A stretch of DNA of 64,000 bases, taken from JBBRYW01 sp038253945 (lineage in GTDB: Bacteria > Actinomycetota > Thermoleophilia > Gaiellales > Gaiellaceae). Made by a program: the position numbers and the translations under genes. Below, piece after piece: positions 60,151-64,000 of the stretch (position 1 is the first letter of the stretch; each line of letters opens with the position of its first letter). The notes under the pieces are model-generated. The model did not search any database. It was not told where the DNA came from and saw nothing but the letters and a program-made list of their open reading frames with translations. The stretch lies in NCBI GenBank assembly GCA_038253945.1, contig JBBSGR010000003.1, positions 124,001-188,000 of the forward strand, given 5' to 3'.

Positions 60151-60987
60151 TCATGGCGCGACTTGCTGGCACCGGGGGCAATACCAGCTTCCGCGCCCCG
60201 CGACGCGGATCTTCTCGATCGGCGTCCCGCAACGCGGGCACGGCTCGCCCGTCTGCCCGTACACCTTGAACTCATCCTGCATCGAGCCGCTTTCGCCGTC
60301 CGGCAGCCGGTAATCGCGCAGTGTGGCTCCTTGACGCGCGATGCCGATCTCGAGCGCACGGCGAACGCCGCGGTGAAGGCGGCGCAGCTCGTCCATGCCG
60401 AGCTCGCCCGCGGGTCGAAGTGGATGGATGCGCGCGTGCCAGAGAGCCTCGTCGACGTAGATGTTTCCGAGGCCGGCGACCGAGCGCTGATCGAGGAGCG
60501 CCGCCTTCACGGAGGTTCGGCGCGCGGACAGGCGCCGGCCGAGCTCGGCGGCCGTGAACGCCGGCGTGAGTGGCTCCCGCCCGAGTCTCGAGCCGATGTA
60601 GCCCGGCAGCTCTCCCGGCTCGAGCAGGAGCCAGGTGCCGAACCGGCGGATGTCGCGGTACACGACGTCCGATCCGTCGTCTAATCTGACAACAGCCCGG
60701 CGGTGCGGATCCTGGGACGCGAAGGTTCCGCTCCCCCCGTGCAGCATCGTCCCCGTCATTCGGAGGTGGATCAGGAGAACCCGACCGCTCTCGAACACAA
60801 CAAGCAGATATTTGCCGCGACGATCGACGGCCGAGACGCGCTCGCCGGCGAGCTCGGCCGCGACGACATCGGGGTGAATTGGCCGCGTCAGGCGGGTGTC
60901 GAGGATCTCGACGTGCTCGAACCGACGTCCGACGAGGTGCGGCTCGATGCGCCTGCGAACCGTCTCGACCTCGGGCAGCTCGGGCAC
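60151..60987 (-). CDS. mutM: Formamidopyrimidine-DNA glycosylase
   Basis: 278 residues. PELPEVETVRRR provides the N-terminal catalytic Pro and Glu; the beta-strand Lys is in DRRGKYLLV; GLGNIYVDEALWHARIHPL is the H2TH block; zinc finger C-x2-C-x16-C-x2-C (CPRCGTP to CPRCQ). Removes 8-oxoguanine. Ten bases after deoA. Confidence 0.96.
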   Translation of the reverse strand: MPELPEVETVRRRIEPHLVGRRFEHVEILDTRLTRPIHPDVVAAELAGERVSAVDRRGKYLLVVFESGRVLLIHLRMTGTMLHGGSGTFASQDPHRRAVVRLDDGSDVVYRDIRRFGTWLLLEPGELPGYIGSRLGREPLTPAFTAAELGRRLSARRTSVKAALLDQRSVAGLGNIYVDEALWHARIHPLRPAGELGMDELRRLHRGVRRALEIGIARQGATLRDYRLPDGESGSMQDEFKVYGQTGEPCPRCGTPIEKIRVAGRGSWYCPRCQQVAP

Positions 60988-60996
60988 AGCCGAACG

Positions 60997-62295
60997 CTAG
61001 CGCAGCACCTCGATCACGATCGGCCGGGACTCCGGCGGATCGTCGGCCACGTCATAGGCTGCGAGCACGGCGACGACGGCGCGCTCGGCCGAGCTCTCGT
61101 CGGCGGCGTGGATCTCCGCGAGCAGCGCTCCCTGCGCCACTTGGTCGCCGCGCTTCTTGTGGAGGACGACGCCGACCGAGTGGTCGATCGGGTCGTCCTT
61201 CCGCTGCCGGCCGGCTCCCAGCTCGAGAGCGGCGATGCCGACTCGGATCGCCCCGAGACGCGCGACGTAGCCGCCTCTCGTGGCCGCGACCTCGCGCACG
61301 ACTGGAGCTCTCGGAAGCGCAGACTCGGCTGGATCCCCCCCTTGCGCCGCGATCCAACGCTCGTATGTGGCTGCGGCCGAGCCGTCCGCGACGGCCCCCT
61401 CGGCCCGCCGCCGCCCTTCCGCCTCGTCGACGCCGAGATCCGACAGCGCCAGCAGGTGAGCGGACGCGGTCAGAACGAGCTCCGTGAAGTCGGGCGGCCC
61501 TTCCCCGCGCAGGGTGGCGAGCGCCTCTCGGATCTCGAGCGCGTTTCCGACGGCGCCGCCGAGCGGCTGATCCATGTCGGTCAGCAGGCAGACGACCTCG
61601 CGCCCAGCGTGCCGTCCCAGGTCGCTCATCGCGCCCGCGAGCTCGCGCGCCACAGCGAGGGACTTCATGAAAGCGCCGTCACCGACCTTGACGTCGAGCA
61701 CGATCGCCTCGGCGCCCGCTGCCAGCTTCTTGGACATGATGCTCGCCGCGATCAGCGAGACGTTCTCGACCGTGGCCGTCACGTCCCGTAGCCCGTAGAG
61801 CCGCTTGTCGGCGGGCACGAGGTCGGCCGTCTGGCCGACGATCGCGAGACCGATCTCGCGAACCTGGCTCGTGAACTCGGCCAGCGAGAGCTCGACGCGA
61901 AACCCCGGGATCGACTCGAGCTTGTCGAGCGTGCCGCCGGTGTGCCCCAGCCCGCGGCCGCTCATCTTGCCGACTGGAACGCCGCAGGCGGCGACGATCG
62001 GCCCGACTGCGATCGAGGTCTTGTCGCCGACGCCTCCGGTCGAGTGCTTGTCCACGACCTTGCGCCCCAGCGCGCGCCCGAGGTCGAGCGTCTCGCCGCT
62101 TCGGATCATCGCGTCGGTCAGCGCGAACGTCTCGGCGCCCGAGAGGCCCCGGAAGTACACGGCCATGCAGAAGGCGGCCATCTGGTAGTCCGGGATCTCG
62201 TCGCGCGCGTAACCGAGCACGAGCTGCTCGATCTCGCTCGGGTCGAGCTCGCCGCCGTCGCGCTTGCGCTCGATCAGCTCGGCTGGGCGGATCAC
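60997..62295 (-). CDS. deoA: Thymidine/pyrimidine-nucleoside phosphorylase
   Basis: 432 residues. VVDKHSTGGVGDKTSIAVGP binds phosphate; SGRGLGHTGGTLDKLESIPG is the family signature (residues ~112-131); ALRDVTATVENVSLIAASIM-like segment and DVKVGDGAFMKS follow. Splits pyrimidine nucleosides to base and (deoxy)ribose 1-phosphate, which DeoB at 63706 isomerises. GTG overlaps the methyltransferase stop (GTGA). Confidence 0.95.
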   Translation of the reverse strand: MIRPAELIERKRDGGELDPSEIEQLVLGYARDEIPDYQMAAFCMAVYFRGLSGAETFALTDAMIRSGETLDLGRALGRKVVDKHSTGGVGDKTSIAVGPIVAACGVPVGKMSGRGLGHTGGTLDKLESIPGFRVELSLAEFTSQVREIGLAIVGQTADLVPADKRLYGLRDVTATVENVSLIAASIMSKKLAAGAEAIVLDVKVGDGAFMKSLAVARELAGAMSDLGRHAGREVVCLLTDMDQPLGGAVGNALEIREALATLRGEGPPDFTELVLTASAHLLALSDLGVDEAEGRRRAEGAVADGSAAATYERWIAAQGGDPAESALPRAPVVREVAATRGGYVARLGAIRVGIAALELGAGRQRKDDPIDHSVGVVLHKKRGDQVAQGALLAEIHAADESSAERAVVAVLAAYDVADDPPESRPIVIEVLR

Positions 62296-63002
62296 TTCTC
62301 GGCGACGAAGATGACCGGGTGCCTGCGGACGACGAGCGGCAGATCGAACTCCGGGACGTGTGCCGGATGGCCGAAGAGTCCTGCGGCAGACTCGATGTAG
62401 TCGATGACGGTCCCGCGGCTCGGGAAGCGGATGACGCCGCCCGCATCCCGCACCTCCACGCTCCCGAAGTGCCGCGCGAGCAACTCGGCGCCGTCGTCGC
62501 CGCTAAACCGCCACCGCGGTCGCGGCCACGCGCCGACGAGCTCACGGAGCTCGCGGAGGTGGTCGTTCGAGTTCGTGACGGCCACAAGCCGCCCACCTGG
62601 GCGCAAGACGCGGGCGAGCTCGCCGAGCGCGCGCCCGACGTCGGCGACGTGGTAGAGCATCCACGCGGCGATTGCGCAGTCGAAGTCGCCGTCTGCGAAC
62701 GCGAGCTGCTGAACGTCGCCGACGCGGGCGTCGACGCCACGGTCACGGGCAAGCTGAACCATGCGGGGCGAGCTGTCGACCGCGACTACGTCCGCTCCAA
62801 CTTCGGCGGCAACCCGAGCCGCGAGCTCGCCCGGACCGCAACCCACCTCGAGTACGCGCGCCGGCCTGGCTTCGGCGATCGCTTCGAAGGCCAGCTCGGG
62901 CGCGCTCGGGCCCTCAGCGTAGCGATAAGCCGCCCGGCGGCCTTCGAGGCCGCGCTCGCTGGCATATTCGCGCGCCACGCTCGCCGGATCGTTGATGGTC
63001 AT
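62292..63002 (-). CDS. Class I methyltransferase, tandem paralogue B
   Basis: 236 residues. VLEVGCGPGELAARVAAEVG is the SAM loop; FADGDFDCAIAAWMLYHVAD and LARVLRPGGRLVAVTNSNDH follow. About half of positions look alike with the neighbour at 63002, including AWMLYH and the closing VIFVAEK. Coupled at both ends in the deoB-deoA operon. Substrate unknown. Confidence 0.88.
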   Translation of the reverse strand: MTINDPASVAREYASERGLEGRRAAYRYAEGPSAPELAFEAIAEARPARVLEVGCGPGELAARVAAEVGADVVAVDSSPRMVQLARDRGVDARVGDVQQLAFADGDFDCAIAAWMLYHVADVGRALGELARVLRPGGRLVAVTNSNDHLRELRELVGAWPRPRWRFSGDDGAELLARHFGSVEVRDAGGVIRFPSRGTVIDYIESAAGLFGHPAHVPEFDLPLVVRRHPVIFVAEK

Positions 63003-63709
63003 CAGCTCTTCTCCGCGACGAAGACGACGTTGCGGCACGTCGTACGCAGGGGAATCTCGATCTCGTCGGCACGCCCCGTCTCGTCCTGGCCATGAAGGGT
63101 CTCGAACGCGGCCAGGTAGCCGCGAAGCGCCTCGCGGGTTGCGAAGACGGCGGCGCCCCGGATGTCGCGCCGCTCGATCCGCTCGAAGTGGCGGGCGAGC
63201 GCCCCGGCTCCGCTTTCGGCGCTGAAGGCCGAAGCCTCGTCGACACCCCAGAGCTCCTCGAGATGACGGCTGCTGTTCGTAATCGCGACCAGCCGGCCGC
63301 CCGGCCGGAGAATTCGGGCGATCTCCGTGAGGCCACGATCCAGATCCGGCAGGTGGTACAGCATCCAGCTCGCCGAGACGGCGTCGAACTCTGCGTCATC
63401 GAACGGCAGCTCCTCGACCTCGGCCACCCGCGCCTCCACCCCACGGGCCCGCGTCAGCTCGACCATGCGCTCGGACTGGTCGATGCCGACGACCTCGGCC
63501 CCGAGGACGTGCCCGGCGCGTGCGGCGAACTCGCCCGTGCCGCAGCCGGCGTCGAGGAGCCGTCGCGGCCGGGCCTCGTGCAGCGCGAGCAGAGCGTGCT
63601 CGCGGGGGTCCGGTCCTTCGTAGATCGCCCAGGCGTAGAGGCTGCGGTGCTGGAAGCGCTGCTCGGTCGAGTACTCGGCACGCACGACGCGCGAGTCGTC
63701 GAGCCTCAC
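63002..63709 (-). CDS. Class I methyltransferase, tandem paralogue A
   Basis: 235 residues. LLDAGCGTGEFAARAGHVLG, FDDAEFDAVSASWMLYHLPD, ARILRPGGRLVAITNSSRHL and the end NVVFVAEKS. GTG at 63709 overlaps the deoB stop; its own stop overlaps the next start (TGATG). A recent tandem duplication placed between two nucleoside-catabolism genes. Confidence 0.88.
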   Translation of the reverse strand: MRLDDSRVVRAEYSTEQRFQHRSLYAWAIYEGPDPREHALLALHEARPRRLLDAGCGTGEFAARAGHVLGAEVVGIDQSERMVELTRARGVEARVAEVEELPFDDAEFDAVSASWMLYHLPDLDRGLTEIARILRPGGRLVAITNSSRHLEELWGVDEASAFSAESGAGALARHFERIERRDIRGAAVFATREALRGYLAAFETLHGQDETGRADEIEIPLRTTCRNVVFVAEKS

Positions 63710-64000
63710 GGCGTCACGATCGGCTGCCCCGGGGTTCGCTTCGAGGCCGCCTTTCCACCGAGCCAGGCGTTGACGGTCGCACCGACATCGGCGAACTCGC
63801 CCTCGTGCACCCGCCCGGCCGCGTTCTTCCCCTCGGCATACGTCAGCAGGAGCCCGTGCTCGCGCGAGTGATCGGTCGACGGGGTCGTGGGGTCGCAGCC
63901 GTGGTCGGAAGTCAGGATAAGGAGATCGCCCGGTCGGAGGGCATCGAGCAGGTCGGGCAGCCGCCGATCGAAGTCCTGAAGGCAGCGGTGGAAGTTCTCC
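63706..64000 (-). CDS. deoB: Phosphopentomutase, C-terminal part (cut by window edge)
   Basis: About 98 C-terminal residues. LILTSDHGCDPTTPSTDHSR is the alkaline-phosphatase-fold metal motif of DeoB, and EFADVGATVNAWLGG its end block. Converts (deoxy)ribose 1-phosphate to 5-phosphate, the step after DeoA. Confidence 0.92.
   Translation of the reverse strand, partial: ENFHRCLQDFDRRLPDLLDALRPGDLLILTSDHGCDPTTPSTDHSREHGLLLTYAEGKNAAGRVHEGEFADVGATVNAWLGGKAASKRTPGQPIVTP

Noticed and set aside
60011..60313. 100-residue frame near mutM
   Set aside because: The neighbouring frame gives the VOC remnant, and this one has no family signal.

Overview
This is a G+C-rich chromosomal window with many GTG and some TTG starts, start/stop overlaps of the ATGA, GTGA and TTGA type inside operons, several leaderless-looking transcripts, and actinobacterial gene sets (SepF, DivIVA/SepIVA, ImuB with DUF6504, DnaE2, RNAP sigma plus VOC pairs). 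It fits a deep-branching Actinomycetota, most likely class Thermoleophilia (Gaiellales/Solirubrobacterales-like). That placement is inferred from gene content and order, not from a marker phylogeny. There is no rRNA, CRISPR array or intact prophage; one tRNA gene, tRNA-Pro(GGG), is present.

Layout. 1-3.4 kb: sugar nucleotidyltransferase (cut by the left edge), CDP-alcohol phosphatidyltransferase, a HutF-like deiminase and a GH99-like secreted glycosidase. 3.4-6.6 kb: a decayed zone with a frameshifted response regulator, a frameshifted ice-binding (DUF3494) protein and an internally deleted ISL3 element. 6.6-12.3 kb: tRNA-Pro, a 43-residue membrane peptide, an XRE regulator, proS, ispG, a site-2 protease and dxr. 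12.5-15 kb: a secreted protein and a broken secreted propeller-like gene. 15-24.3 kb: the housekeeping series cdsA-uppS-frr-pyrH-tsf-rpsB, then rluD-lspA-dksA/traR-divIVA-yggT, then a TolB-like gene and sepF. 24.3-33.9 kb: yggS, pgeF, a DHH-CBS-poly(A)-polymerase fusion, RidA, a degenerate HisB-like protein, murA, an HD hydrolase, VOC protein, aminotransferase and EEP nuclease. 34-39.4 kb: a carbohydrate group (TylF-type methyltransferase, heptose-kinase-like GHMP kinase, glycosyltransferase, GH15 enzyme). 39.4-44.8 kb: a LexA-type mutagenic repair locus (dnaE2, DUF6504, imuB). 44.9-56.3 kb: comB-like, rhomboid, D-amino-acid oxidase, ppdK, methyltransferase, ECF sigma factor with a VOC partner, M32 carboxypeptidase, the PPDK regulatory protein and HtrA. 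56.4-64 kb: glyS, recO, a truncated membrane protein, glutaredoxin, mutM and a nucleoside-catabolism operon (deoB, two methyltransferases, deoA).

How the genes work together. Dxr and IspG are two MEP-pathway steps, and UppS uses the resulting isoprenoid for the cell-wall lipid carrier that MurA products eventually ride on. CdsA and the CDP-alcohol transferase make phospholipids. PPDK and its bifunctional regulator control the pyruvate/PEP node. ImuB and DnaE2 form the SOS translesion mutasome; two GAAC-N4-GTTC boxes sit directly upstream of imuB.

Most notable: MurA with Asp in place of the fosfomycin-target Cys; a HisB-fold protein without most of its metal ligands; the tandem LexA boxes on an apparently leaderless imuB; an 87-bp-unit tandem duplication between tsf and pyrH; a paralogous family of secreted proteins scattered in three places; and a set of single-base frameshifts restricted to accessory genes.
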